DNA from: Salvia splendens
Lineage: Eukaryota > Streptophyta > Magnoliopsida > Lamiales > Lamiaceae
Length of the DNA: 64,000 nt
Reading direction: 5' to 3'
Assembly: GCF_004379255.2 (NCBI RefSeq)
Contig: NC_056042.1
Location: 15,423,901-15,487,900, forward strand
Shown: one piece after another, positions 44,366 to 55,480 of the stretch
Layout: the number at the start of each line of letters is the position of its first letter
How positions within the stretch are numbered: the first letter of the stretch is position 1
Notes under the pieces: model-generated
What the model was told of the DNA's origin: nothing
Seen by the model: only the letters and a program-made list of their open reading frames with translations
Databases searched by the model: none
Position numbers and translations under genes: made by a program

Positions 44366-45984
44366 GGGATGTATTCATTTCCTTTTCCTATATTTCATCC
44401 TTTTTCCTTCTTAATATCAGCCATTAGATTAGAGAAATGGACGGTCAAGATCAACATTGTGTAATTAATCCCGTGTTGCATTATTTGTCCTATTTTGTGC
44501 ATTATGAGGGTACAATAGTAATCTAATAATGGCTGGAAACCGCTACGAATAATGCACCACATGGTCACGAGTAATGCATATAATTGCCTATATAATGCAC
44601 AATATGTGAACTGCAATGCATACGAACAAGATGTGCTGTGTTATGATGTTTGACACACGTTTCTTGTTTCCCCTAAGGGTTTAATAAGCTTAGGGGCTAG
44701 GGTATAGTACGTAGACATGTATGTAATCTTCACATGGTAACGAGTAATGGATATAATTGACTATATAATGCACAATTTGTGAACTGCAATGCATACGAAC
44801 AAGATGTGCTGTGTTATGATGTTTGACACACGTTTCTTGTTTCCCCTAAGGCTTTAATAAGCTTAGGGGCTAGGGTATAGTACGTACTCATTAATAAAAA
44901 ATTATAAAACGATACGAATAATTCACCAAATTGTCACGAGTAATGGATGTTATTAACTATATAATGCACAATATGTGAACTGCAATGCATACGAATAAGA
45001 TGTACCATGTTATGATGTTTGACACACGTTTCTTGTTTCCCCTAAGGGTTTAATAAGCTTAGGGGCTAGGGTATAGTACGTAGACATTACTAAATGCACG
45101 TATGTAATCTTCAATCCGTTGATTAACCCATATACACAATACCTCTAATAATGCATAATATACTGAGATAATGACAATTAACAGCTACATAATGCACTAC
45201 CTAAACCAAATAATGCACATACGTATATTCCAATAACAACAATTTGTTAGTAATGTCTACGTACTATACCCTAGCCCCTAAGCTTATTAAACCCTTAGGA
45301 GAAACAAGAAACGTGTGTCAAACATCATAACATGGTACATCTTATTCGTATGCATTGCAGTTCACATATTGTGTATTATATAGTTAATAACATGCATTAC
45401 TCGTGACAATTTGGTGAATTATTCGTATCCTTTTATAATTTGTTATTAATGCGTACGTACTATACCCTAGCCCCTAAGCTTATTAAACCCTTAGGGAAAC
45501 AAGAAACGTGTGTCAAACATCATAACACAGCACATCTTGTTCGTATGCATTGCAGTTCACAAATTGTGCATTATATAGTCAATTATATCCATTACTCGTT
45601 ACCATGTGAAGATTACATACGTGTCTACGTACTATACCCTAGCCCCTAAGCTTATTAAACCCTTAGGGGAAACAAGAAACGTGTGTCCAAACATCATAAC
45701 ATGGTACATCTTATTCGTATGCATTGCAATTCACATATTGTGCATTATATAGTCAATTATATGCATTACTCGTGACCATGTGGTGCATTATTCGCAGATA
45801 CCAAAATGTGGCAGTTACTTTTCCGTCAAATGTCAATAATAACCCTGTAATGCATACAATCACCTTCTATAATGCAACACGGAACCAGTTTTATAGAATC
45901 AATCTGATCCGTTGATGCCTTAGATCTAACGCGTAATATTAAGAAGGAAAAAGGATCTAAGATGTGAAAAGGAGAATAACGCTC

Positions 45985-45987
<3 letters not shown>
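44366..45987. mobile_element. TA-bounded element C: 1.6-kb near-complete inverted repeat
   Basis: The left arm (44366-45110) and right arm (45240-45987) are reverse complements over almost their whole length. The tips share 'ctttttccttcttaatat'. Each arm holds three tandem units of about 165-190 bp with 'gcacaatatgtgaactgcaa', 'gacacacgtttcttgtttcc' and a CCCCTAAG...CTTAGGGG hairpin. TGCATTAT-type words fill both arms and the spacer. No coding region. A transcript across it would fold into a very long hairpin. Confidence 0.85.

Positions 45988-46033
<46 letters not shown>
45988..46033. repeat. (TA)n tract 4 between elements C and D
   Basis: Pure TA repeat of about 23 units. Confidence 0.95.
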
Positions 46034-46037
<4 letters not shown>

Positions 46038-49000
46038 TTTCATCTACCAAAAGAAGTCCTTAAGTATAGAAATACATACCATATATGGACCGTCAGATTT
46101 GGAGATTAATGGCCATGATCTGGAATGAATCCTTGTTTTTGTTGGGTCATAATAAGACGGATTTGTGTCATGTGAGGGGTAAATTAAGAATAAAAAAAAT
46201 TAGGAACCGTCACCTACCGTTTTAGTGGACGGATTTTATGGCATTTATTAATATTGACAGCAAAATACATTTTCATTTCATACGCTAGTTATTAGGTGAG
46301 AGAGAGAAAAGGTTTATCATTTCTTCAAAGAAAATAACACAAAACCATTCACTCCTAAACCAAAAAACCCTAGTAATTTATTTCACACGCTTCAACGAAA
46401 TCGGCGATATCTCTCAACAGCGACGCTTCTTTAGCAACAACGACCACTCACTCTGCTGGAGCAGGGATCGTGGACGGTAAAGGTTAATAAAACTTTCTAA
46501 TAACTTCTATTTTTAGTTTTTGGGTCAAAATTGATTCACGATTTCTGGCATTTTTATTCGTTGTCCACAAGTTTATGAAAGGATGAAGGTGAACAAGAAA
46601 GAAGCACAAAACCAACCTCCGAAAAATGGTATTTGGCTGCCTAGATTTGGGTCATTTTTGTGTCGATTGTTTGGATTTTTAAATTTTGCCCTAATTTTCT
46701 AACCTTGGTTGTGTTTCGAATAGCCGCTCAATCTGGTTGGCGAACTTTGAAGAACAATTGAGAGGGAATCATTGATGGCAAAGGTGAAAGCCTAAGAAAA
46801 TATGAATGGTCCTGAAAAAGGTACTTACCGAGATGTCTTTTTCAGTAATGGAGAAATGTGAACTGAACTTTAATATTTTTTGTTGGAAATGGGTAACATG
46901 AACTTAAATGTGGGTTTAGTTAAATTTCATGGAAAAATAATTTTTATTAATAACTGTTGGCATTTAATTTACAGCACAATCGGAAATGAAATGGCAACAC
47001 CAGAAATTGGAAAGGAATCTACAAGGCTCCCACAATTGATGGATCCAATGTTTTAAAAGGTAATATATTTACAGAAAAAACTAAGAATCTCTCTCAGAAT
47101 TTCATTTCATATACAAGAAACGTATTAGGTCATATATGTAACAGTTTTGTGTCATGTTTACAAACTGTTATTGTTTCTATAAGTTGCATTCAATTTGGAA
47201 TCACCTAAAATAAATGTATGGTCACTGATTAGCATTGGAATAGTTTTATGGGTTATGTAGTAGCAATATATGAATTAGGTCATGTTTGAATCACTTCTAT
47301 GTCATAAGTGAAGTATATGAATTAGGTCATCCTTGTATCACTTTTATGTCATAAGTGACAGCAATGTTTATTTTCTCAGATGGAAGTCAACATGGGTGAG
47401 AGAAGGCCATTGGAATTGTGGATTATCGACTAGATATAAGGGTGTGCTTCAGTATTTAAGAGCTAAAAAGTATTGTGTTGAAGTTGGCCGAAAATAATCA
47501 CAGCTCCCTTTCTAATAAAACATCGACATCCAAACATTATGCAACAGACAACAAGAAAATGATGATCGACGTTGAAAAGATGATAGCAAGCTACAGGGCT
47601 TCTGTAGTGGCCATGTCAAAAAATTTGGATTTAAAGTATGTTTCATTGATATAATTATGTGCGTATTTAACATATGGGTTTTCAAATGACATTGGATTTT
47701 ATTGTTTCTTCAAATTAGACTTTAATATGAATTATTTTTCTGACTCTATGACAAAGGTAAAATACGATGGTTGTTTGATCTCTTCTGAAAAGTAAAAACA
47801 CAGTATAAGATGACTCTATGTCATGCTTGGTACATGTTAGAGTCATTTTGAGCAAAAAAGATAAAAATAAAATCATTAATTTGTTGTGGGAATTTTTGTA
47901 CAATAACCAAGCAACTTGTGAGAAAAAATTGATTATGTAAATTAGCCGTTCATGTCATAATATATGCATGTAAGAGTCATAATAAACGTAATCAGGCAAA
48001 AAAAATAATAGTATATGAGAATTCATACATTGGGTCATAATAAATGAATATTTGGGTCATAGCATCGTATGGTTAATTTGTGTCATAATAAACCAACATT
48101 TGGGTCATTATATAACACTAAGGAGTACCAGAATGCGTCATACAAATCTGATCGAAATGTTCGTATCAAACAAACTGAAGTAAAATACAAGATTATTCTC
48201 ATATTTTTGACATATTAAAAAAAACCCAATATTAATACGGCCAAAGAATACACAAACAATAACCCAAACATCAGCCATTCTTTAGGTCATACTAAACGAA
48301 TATTTGGGTCATGTCAACTTATGAGTAAATTGGGTCATAATAATCCAATATTCGAGTCATTACATAAAATTACCGAGTACCAGGATGCCTCATACAAATC
48401 TGAACGAACTGAGTAATTTCAAACAACTTGACAATGCAAATAAAATGGAGTCCAATAAAAAACTTAAACAGACGTTACTTCAAAAAAGAGACTACATGGC
48501 ATCAAACTTCAGAATTTCTTCTAGACCGCCTCTTTTCTTTCTCTTTGAATTTGTCGCAATTCATTGAATCGCGGTGATCCCACTACTGACATTTCTTGCA
48601 TTGAAGCAAAGGCTTGCTCTTAAGCTTCAAAACCTTCTCCACTCTAGAGAGGACTCTACTACCAGATCCCTTCGTACGGACGACTTCTGGTGGGTGAACA
48701 TCTACTTCTTGGGTGCCTCTGCCCCATAAAAGTCCTATATTAGTTTCTTCTTTTGTGCTGTAGACATTACTACGCCATCGTAAAAAATCTGATGCTTGCT
48801 TTACGAATTAACCACATAGATCATACATAGGCAAAATCACAGCATATAATAGAACATATCATACAACTGCCAAAAATGTGTCATACAAGCTAAATTACAA
48901 AAATTCAAAAAATAACAACGATAATGAGTCATGCTAAACAAGTAATCGTATCATAACAAATGAATTAAAATTGACATTTCCCAAAAAAATGAAATGCAAA

Positions 49001-49734
49001 CATAACGTCAAGCGACATAGAACATTGTTGCGATAAAATATACAACCAAGCCATTGAGATATGTCGAAAACTGTAACACAAAAATTTCACAACAGAACCT
49101 GTGTTTTCTACAACGTTATCGGAGAATGATTGATTGTCTCCCAGCGAAGAATGATCTACTACGGTTTCCATTTATGGAGAAACGGTACAATAAATCTATG
49201 CTACAAAAAAACAACTAAAATGAAAATTGATATTGTTAAACAGAATCAGAAAAAATTACGAAAATGAATTTACATATTAAATAATGAAAACCAACTAAAG
49301 AAATTAATTAGGATATAAAAAACTGATATGAACCTAAATTACCGATGAAATAAACGGCGACGGAGTGTAGAATAATATTAACAACACATACGAATCGGAC
49401 AAGAAAATGATCGCATATGAAACAATAATAATGGCAGATCTGTTGAAGAAGATGTAAAATCTGCAGGAGATGAAGAAGATGAAAATTAACTCCCCAATCA
49501 CGGAAGGAATTGTTAATGGAAAGAGAGACGTGCATCATTATAGGAATTGGAATAACAATCTAATGAACTAGAATGACACTATTAACCTTTTAGGATTATA
49601 AGTGAATAAAAAAAAACTTGCATAAATGTTTAAGCCATTAGATCTTCTCATCTCAAGATTAAAACACCTAATCCTATGGTCTAAATTCGGCCTTCATTTC
49701 TGGATTTAAAGTGATACTTGTTTGGATCATTTCC
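46034..49734. mobile_element. TA-bounded element D (GGTCAT family)
   Basis: 3.7 kb between (TA)n tracts 4 and 5. The word GTCAT, mostly as GGGTCATAAT or TAGGTCAT, occurs more than 20 times. On the left half it lies around 46140-47350, and on the right half around 47800-48950, mostly on the same strand. The tips are only weakly inverted ('ggttttcatc' and 'ggaaatgatcc'). The left half has exon-like, GC-richer patches near 46400-46480, 46575-46620 and 46725-46790. The right half has a transposase-like piece on the minus strand (48502-48760). Confidence 0.65.
48502..48760 (-). pseudogene. FAR1/MULE-transposase-like C-terminal fragment in element D
   Basis: The minus-strand translation gives HPPEVVRTKGSGSRV, then a basic stretch, then LLQCKKCQ, an in-frame TAG, WDHRDSMNC and a lysine/arginine-rich end at the stop 48502-48504. 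The TKGSGSR run followed by a cysteine/histidine cluster is what FAR1/FHY3-related proteins and their Mutator-like transposase ancestors show at their C-termini. The cluster is CX2CX4HX5C counting the stop, one residue off the classical knuckle. The rest of the transposase is not seen. Confidence 0.5.
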
Positions 49735-49757
49735 ATATATATATATATATATATATA
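49735..49757. repeat. (TA)n tract 5 between elements D and E
   Basis: About eleven TA units. Confidence 0.92.
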
Positions 49758-49914
49758 GGATAATGATCAATATATAACTAATCTTAAGTGTATAACTAGA
49801 GAACAAATCTCAGCCACACATCTTAATGGAACAAATATTATATATATTAATTATATAAAATAGACTAAGGGTATTTTTGTAAATTACATTATGAAATTTA
49901 ATTATGCACTCAAA

Positions 49915-50223
49915 TTACGTGGTTTTCCTTCCATTCTCTTCTATCAAATCTGCTTCGATTCTCCTTCCAAATCTGCGACCAAGTGCGGCGAGAGAGGTGA
50001 GGAACACGGCGGCGGCAGCGGCGGCGCGGAGGTGGAGTCGCTGGGAAACCCCCATTTTTGCGGCGGAGGGATCAGAATTGTTTCCGCAGAAAATCCTGTG
50101 ACGGCGGGGATCATTCTCTTGTAAATGAGAGGAGAATTTGAGGAAGCGCGGCGGGTGGAGATAAGAGTGGGAAGATGAGGAGCGGAATCGGGGAATGGTG
50201 GCGATACTGGAGGTTGAAGCCAT
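49915..50223 (-). pseudogene. Captured first exon with plastid-transit-like peptide
   Basis: Opens at ATG 50223 (MASTSSIATIPRFRSSSSHS) and is rich in serine and arginine with few acidic residues, as in chloroplast transit peptides. A hydrophobic alanine-rich run (LRAAAAAAVFLTSLAALG) follows that could be a thylakoid-transfer or membrane segment. The open stretch ends at 49915 in element sequence. The donor gene is not recognised. GC-rich compared with the surrounding element. Confidence 0.55.
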
Positions 50224-50524
50224 GGAATGATGAGGTTGTCGTCGAACAAAATGGTCAAACGCGTACTTGAACACACACCATGGATCACTTAATTTTAAAT
50301 TCAAATAAATGTGTTAAAATATTATTCCTACAGATTTCACCTATAGTGCTTACTAAAATGGAATAAATTATAAATAATTACTTATTTTAAAATTTAATTT
50401 CAATTTAAATTACTCGTTATTAGAGAAATTAATTTCTGCTAACGTTATTATTCAAACAAATGATTAGCTTTTTTCATCAATCTTAAACATAAACGTAGAA
50501 AACATCACTCCCTAAACCCTAAAC

Positions 50525-51255
50525 CTTATAAAACACATCACTCTTAGCATGATTTTGCTTCACTCTTGTTTACAAAACACATCACTCTTAGCATGATTTT
50601 ACTTCACTCTTGTTTACAAAACGCATCACTCTCAAAATGATTTTACACATCACTCTTAGCATGATTTTACTTCACTCTTGTTTACAAAACGCATCACTCT
50701 CAAAATGATTTTACTTCACTCTTGTTTACAAAACACGTCACTCTTAGCATGATTTTACTTCACTCTTGTTTACAAAACACGTCACTCTTAGCATGATTTT
50801 ACATCACTCTTGTTTACAAAACACGTCACTCTTAGCATGATTTTACTTCACTGTTATTTACAAAACACATCACTCTTATTGTGATTTTACTTCACTCTTG
50901 TTAACAAAACACATCACTCTTATTGTGATTTTACTTCACTCTTGTTAACAAAACACATCACTCTTATTGTGATTTTACTTCACTCTTATTCTGATTTTAC
51001 TTCACTCTTGTTAACAAAACACATCACTCTTATTCCGATTTTACTTCACTCTTGTTAATAAAACACATCACTCTTTTATTCTGATTTTACTTCACTCTTG
51101 TTTAAAAAACACATCACTCTTATTGTTATTTTACTTCACTCTTGGTTAAAAAACACATCACTCTTATTGTGATTTTATTTCACTCTTTTTTACAAAACAC
51201 ATTACTCTTAGCATGATTTTACTTCACTCTTGTTTACAAAACACATCACTATCAG
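50525..51255 (+). repeat. 44-bp tandem array in element E
   Basis: About 16 copies of a 44-bp unit containing 'cacatcactcttagcatgat' and 'tttacttcactcttgtttac'. A middle block has 'ttattgtgat' in place of 'ttagcatgat', so local amplification of variants has occurred. Confidence 0.93.
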
Positions 51256-51514
51256 CATGGTATCTAAGAGTATAAAAGTTTTGAAAATGCAATCTCAACT
51301 AGTAATCACCAATCCAAATTCCAGAAACTTGAATATATGAACTTGCAATAGTACAATAATATAGTCCAAAATTCAACACGGTTGGGCATCAACTCAAAGT
51401 CAACTTGCAGTACACAACCATTTCTCAAAAATCAAATCCGCAATCCGCAGTTGAATTGAATCAATCCCCAACCAACAATAGCGGAATACGTCGTATTCTG
51501 TGTAATACGCAGCC

Positions 51515-51823
51515 TCAGCGAGCTCCTAATATACAAAGCACGCCACATCCCCGAGCTCCGCGGTCGAATCGAGGTGATCCAAATGAAGCTCTGGCAGCTG
51601 CAATCCATCCTCGAGATCACCGACGCCAGGCAGGAAATCGCCCCACTCGTCGCAGTTCCCGATGGCTTCGATTGCGACGGCGGTTCCACGACATCGCCCC
51701 ACTCGTCGTCCTCGTCTTCTGCGGCGGGAGCGGGCAACAATTTGGTGCGGTGAATAGAGAATTCGGTTGGAAGGGAGCGAAAGAGAAATCTCCGAACACC
51801 TCATCATCGTCGTCCTCCGCCAT
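51515..51823 (-). pseudogene. Captured 5' end of an acidic plant protein gene in element E
   Basis: ATG at 51823 gives MAEDDDDEVFGDFSFAPF. After a frame change near 51735 it reads EDEDDEWGDVVEPP, and in a third frame DEWGDFLPGV and then DLEDGLQLPELHLDHLD. The repeated D/E-D-E-W-G-D-F/V motifs show that these pieces belong to one protein, now with at least two frameshifts. The protein family is one of unknown function; I give no name. Confidence 0.5.
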
Positions 51824-52257
51824 ATGGTGAAGGACGCGGATCGATTGCGCCTCTTCTGTTCGATGATAATCCTTGAAATGAAAAAAAAGGTGTGTTTGCT
51901 TTACGTTGAAAAGCACTGAGAAGATGGATCTGCCATTAAAATGGATTCTTCACCACACTTAGCTTTTTTTGTTTTGTTAAACACATCGTGGTTTAATTTT
52001 GCAGAAGAAGGAAGAGGAGAAGAGGAGAAGAACGCATTTTCTTTTTCAAATGAATTGAATTTGCCAATGACGTAACCTAATTTTGGATGTGCAACGACCA
52101 TAATACCCCCGCCTTGTTATTATAGAGTAAATTTGTGATTGAGGGAGTTAATATCTCCTTAAATTCAAAAATTAATATTAGCCCTTGATTTTTTTGATCT
52201 TGTGGCTATGATTTGTTCTCTAGTTATAGGTTTAAGGGGCACTTGCCATAGATCATG

Positions 52258-52261
<4 letters not shown>

Positions 52262-52303
<42 letters not shown>
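52262..52303. repeat. (TA)n tract 6 between elements E and F
   Basis: About 21 TA units. Confidence 0.95.
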
Positions 52304-52308
<5 letters not shown>

Positions 52309-52542
52309 GAGTGATCAAGGTCTAACTAATTTTAAGTGTATAACTAGAGAACAAATCTCAGCCACACATCTTATTACTCCAAATTAATCTTATGGCTTAA
52401 ATAATCTTGCAGATTTTTATAAAAAATAATAGCCCAAGGGAATTTTCGGAATTCAATATATCAACGTGAATTCAGCGCAATATATCAACGTCAACGCTGA
52501 TTTCTCCCAAATTCAAAGCGCGATTTCTTACAAATTTCATAT

Positions 52543-52662
52543 TTCACGGCGAACCAGGCAATTCTGGAGGCTTTTGCCAGCTCGAATCGTGTTCATGTGA
52601 TCGATTTCAGCTTGAGGCAGGGGATCAGTGGCCGGCGCTGATGCAGGCGCTGGCGACTTGGT
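52543..52662 (+). pseudogene. Captured DELLA/GRAS gene fragment
   Basis: The translation reads [20 protein letters not shown] then DFSLRQGI, then after a one-base loss [10 protein letters not shown]. This is the VHIID region of DELLA proteins (GAI/RGA type), the gibberellin-signalling repressors. Only about 40 residues are present, with a frameshift and no start or end, so it is a copy and not a gene. Homology ends near 52662. The resemblance to the DELLA VHIID block is close and unambiguous. Confidence 0.85.
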
Positions 52663-52696
52663 GGAGTTGGAGCGGTTGGTTGTGATGGGCGTCGCA

Positions 52697-52897
52697 TCAT
52701 GTTGATGTTGGTGGTGGTAGCCGTGATTTGGTGACGGCGGGAGCGGAGCTGCAGTTGGTGCGCCGCGGATTGTGTGTGGCGGTGATGTTAGTTGAGAGAA
52801 ACTTCGTCCAAGAACACTGTTGTTGAGAGCGATACGGCAACGGCTGTGGTGTGTTAGTGATGGATGATTTCTTTGGCTTGTGTTTTTTGGATGGCAT
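52697..52897 (-). pseudogene. Unidentified captured gene piece in element F
   Basis: Open minus-strand stretch from ATG 52897 (MPSKKHKPKKSSITNTPQPL), basic at the start, then serine/threonine/proline-rich. It is GC-rich against an AT-rich element and lies next to the DELLA fragment, so it is probably a second captured 5' end. Not recognised. Confidence 0.35.
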
Positions 52898-53194
52898 TAT
52901 TGGAAGTAAGGTTTGTGGTATGAGAATGTGGTGATGAAAGGGGATGTATCATGTATGTTTATTGGTAGGTGGCCATTGGTACCCAAGCTTGATCAATTAT
53001 TCATTTTATAAAATGTAAATTGTTTAGTTTGAAGAGATTTTCAAAAAATAATTTCGTTTGGTGCATACATAATTAGTATGGATAGAGTTGACATTGGTGG
53101 CAATATTATACTAAGAAAAAGAAAGGATGGAGCTTGGGGAGCAAGTACTTATAATTGTTTTTACTTTTTAGAAACCACAATGAATTAAATATGG

Positions 53195-54140
53195 TCAATT
53201 TTACTTCACTGTTGTTTACAAAATACATCACTCTTAACATTATTTTACTTCACTATTGTTTACAAAACACTTTACTCTTAACATGATTTTTACTTCACTG
53301 TTGTTTACAAAACACATCACTCTTAGCAATATTTTACTTCACTATTGTTTACAAAGCACATCACTCTTAGCGTGATTTTACTTCACTGTTGTTTACAAAA
53401 CACATCACTCTTAGCGTGATCTTACTTCACTGTTGTTTACAAAACACATCACTCTTAGCATTATTTTACTTCATTGTTGTGTACAAAACACATCACTCTT
53501 ACCACTATTTTACTTCACTGTTATTTTCAAAACACATCACTCTTAGCATTATTTTACTTCGCTGTTGTTTACAAAACACATCACTCTTAGCATGATTTTA
53601 CTTCACTGTTGTTTACAAAACACTTCACTCTTAGCATGATTTTTACTTCAGTGTTGTTTACAAAACATATCACTATTAGCATGATCTTACTTTACTGTTG
53701 TTTACAAAACACATCACTCTTAGCATGATCTTACTTCACTGTTGTTTACAAAACACTTCACTCTTAGCATGATTTTTACTTCACTGTTGTTTATCTTACT
53801 TCACTGTTGTTTACAAAACACTTCACTTTTAGCATGATTTTTACTTCACTGTTGTTTACGAAACGCATCACTCTTAGCATGATCTTACTTCAGTGTTGTT
53901 TACAAAAACACTTCACTCTTAGCATGATTTTTACTTCACTGTTGTTTACAAAACACATCACTTTTAGCATGATCTTACTTCACCGTTGTTAACAAAACAT
54001 ATCACTATTAGCATGATTTTACTTCACTGTTGTTAACAAAACACATCACTATTAGCATGATTTTACTTCGTTGTTGTTAACAAACACATCACTATTAGCA
54101 TGATTTTACTTCACTGTTGTTAACAAAACACATCACTATA
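53195..54140 (+). repeat. 44-bp tandem array in element F
   Basis: About 20 copies of a unit containing 'cacatcactcttagcatgat' and 'ttacttcactgttgtttaca'. It is homologous to the array in E. The consistent difference is 'cactgttg' here against 'cactcttg' in E. Confidence 0.93.
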
Positions 54141-54532
54141 TGAGTAAGATCATTTCCCCAAGATTGAAATGTTCAATAAGCTTTTAGCTAAACACCCCTT
54201 GATAAAACATTAATTACAATCAGCGAAAGTTGAACTATCAATTTGCCTTTAAATAAAGGGACATGATGGCAACAATATTTATAAAAGTAGATCATCAGAA
54301 ATAAAGTTTGAACCCATAAGACACCTGTCTCTCCTGCCATTAATGATAATTAAGTAAGCCTACTGATTAATTAATGCTTAATCCAAACAGTGAAACAGTT
54401 TATGTTGACAGATAAACGGCGTCGTTTGCATATTGACGACCATGACGCCGACGTGTGCCTATTTTCAAATACTTCCCCCTCTCACAATCACGCTCCTCCA
54501 CTTTCTCACCACCACGGAAACTGAGAGACAGA

Positions 54533-54668
54533 ATGGGAAAGACAACAAGGAAACTCAGAAATGGTCTCGCCGGTTCCGGCCAATATCGACATAGCCAACT
54601 CCATCGACCCTCTTCACATCTCCGAGATCGCACAGGATCTCAATCTCAGCCCGCAACATTACGATTTG
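54533..54668 (+). pseudogene. Captured exon 1 of formate-tetrahydrofolate ligase
   Basis: ATG at 54533 gives MGKTTRKL. After a one-base insertion the sequence reads EMVSPVPANIDIANSIDPLH and ISEIAQDLNLSPQHYDL, ending at 54668. This is the well-conserved N-terminus of plant 10-formyl-THF synthetase (one-carbon folate metabolism). About 110 bp of GC-richer leader upstream may be its captured 5' UTR. It is truncated and frameshifted, so not a gene. Confidence 0.85.
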
Positions 54669-54955
54669 AGTCGGACGCGCGATCTCAACCCCAAGAGTAG
54701 TATGAAGCGGGAAGATAAGGGAATTTGCAGAAGAGATCGAGAGATAAAAATTTACTGAACCTATTTTTTCTGTGCAATGACAATTATACCCCCGTCTTGT
54801 TATTGTGAAGTAAATTTATGATAGATGGAACTAATTTCTCCTTTAAATTCAAAAATCACATGTATTAATACTAGCCCTTGATTTTCTTGATCTTGTGGCT
54901 GTGATTTGTTCTCTAGTTTTGTGCTTAATGGGCACTTGCCCTATATCACTACTCC

Positions 54956-54978
54956 ATATATCTACATATATATATATA
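54956..54978. repeat. (TA)n tract 7 between elements F and G
   Basis: Interrupted TA repeat ('atatatctacatatatata'). Confidence 0.85.
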
Positions 54979-55229
54979 GGGTAGTGTTAATCTCCTTTTC
55001 CTCTCTTAGATTTAAGTTCCTTCTTAATTTGGGTCGTTGGATTTGGTGGATGGAGGGACCGGATGAAACCCCATTTTTTAATCCCGTGTTGCATTATATG
55101 ATGGAATTTGTGCATTATAAGGGTAAACTAGTAAAATAACTAAATTGGAAACCGCCCAAAACGGAAGGAGCGAATTTCCAGCGGGATTTTGATACAACCT
55201 TCCATCTACTCACTATCTCTCTCATAAAC

Positions 55230-55480
55230 CTTCCATCTTCTCATTCACTCTCTCACTCTATCCCATCAGCCCACGATCAAAACTATTCTCCACCATTTCA
55301 AAACCGCTGAAATCCTAGTCGCCTCTCCAATTGAAGAGAAACCAAATCCACAGTCGATTCGCGCCGCGGAATTCACCGTCGGTCGACGATTCACAGGCTT
55401 AAAGTTCCGATTTTCAATTGTGCGCACGCCGATTGAGTTTCTATTCGCAACAATGTGGGTTTCCAAAGTTCCATTTTTGG
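55230..55480 (+). pseudogene. Possible captured 5' UTR/exon in element G
   Basis: Pyrimidine-rich, GC-richer stretch with an ATG near 55452 (MWVSKV). It has the look of a plant leader and first exon. Gene not recognised. Confidence 0.25.

Larger units (their letters stand above)
49758..52261. mobile_element. TA-bounded Pack-type element E (CATCACTCTTA family)
   Basis: 2.5 kb. The inverted ends share 'tataactagagaacaaatc' followed by 'agccaca' (left about 49790-49820, right complement about 52190-52230). It contains one captured gene piece near each end (49915-50223 and 51515-51823, both minus) and a 44-bp tandem array between them (50525-51255). The layout is like Pack-MULEs. It shares its family with element F. 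Confidence 0.8.
52304..54955. mobile_element. TA-bounded Pack-type element F
   Basis: 2.65 kb and the same family as E. The left end has 'aagtgtataactagagaaca', and the right end (complement) 'aaaactagagaacaaatcac' with 'agccacaagatcaa'. Gene fragments lie near both ends (DELLA at 52543-52662, an unknown minus-strand piece at 52697-52897, formate-tetrahydrofolate ligase at 54533-54668), with a 44-bp array between (53195-54140). Confidence 0.82.

Noticed and set aside
45826..46050. Protein with a long Tyr-Ile repeat
   Set aside because: Translation of the (TA)n tract.
52543..52662. A real DELLA gene
   Set aside because: Only about 40 residues are present, with a frameshift, inside a transposable element between unrelated sequences.
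50525..54140. CRISPR-like regular repeats
   Set aside because: The units are directly tandem without unique spacers, and the sequence is a plant nuclear transposon.
54533..54668. A real formate-tetrahydrofolate ligase gene
   Set aside because: Only the N-terminal part of exon 1 is present, with a one-base insertion, and it ends in transposon sequence.
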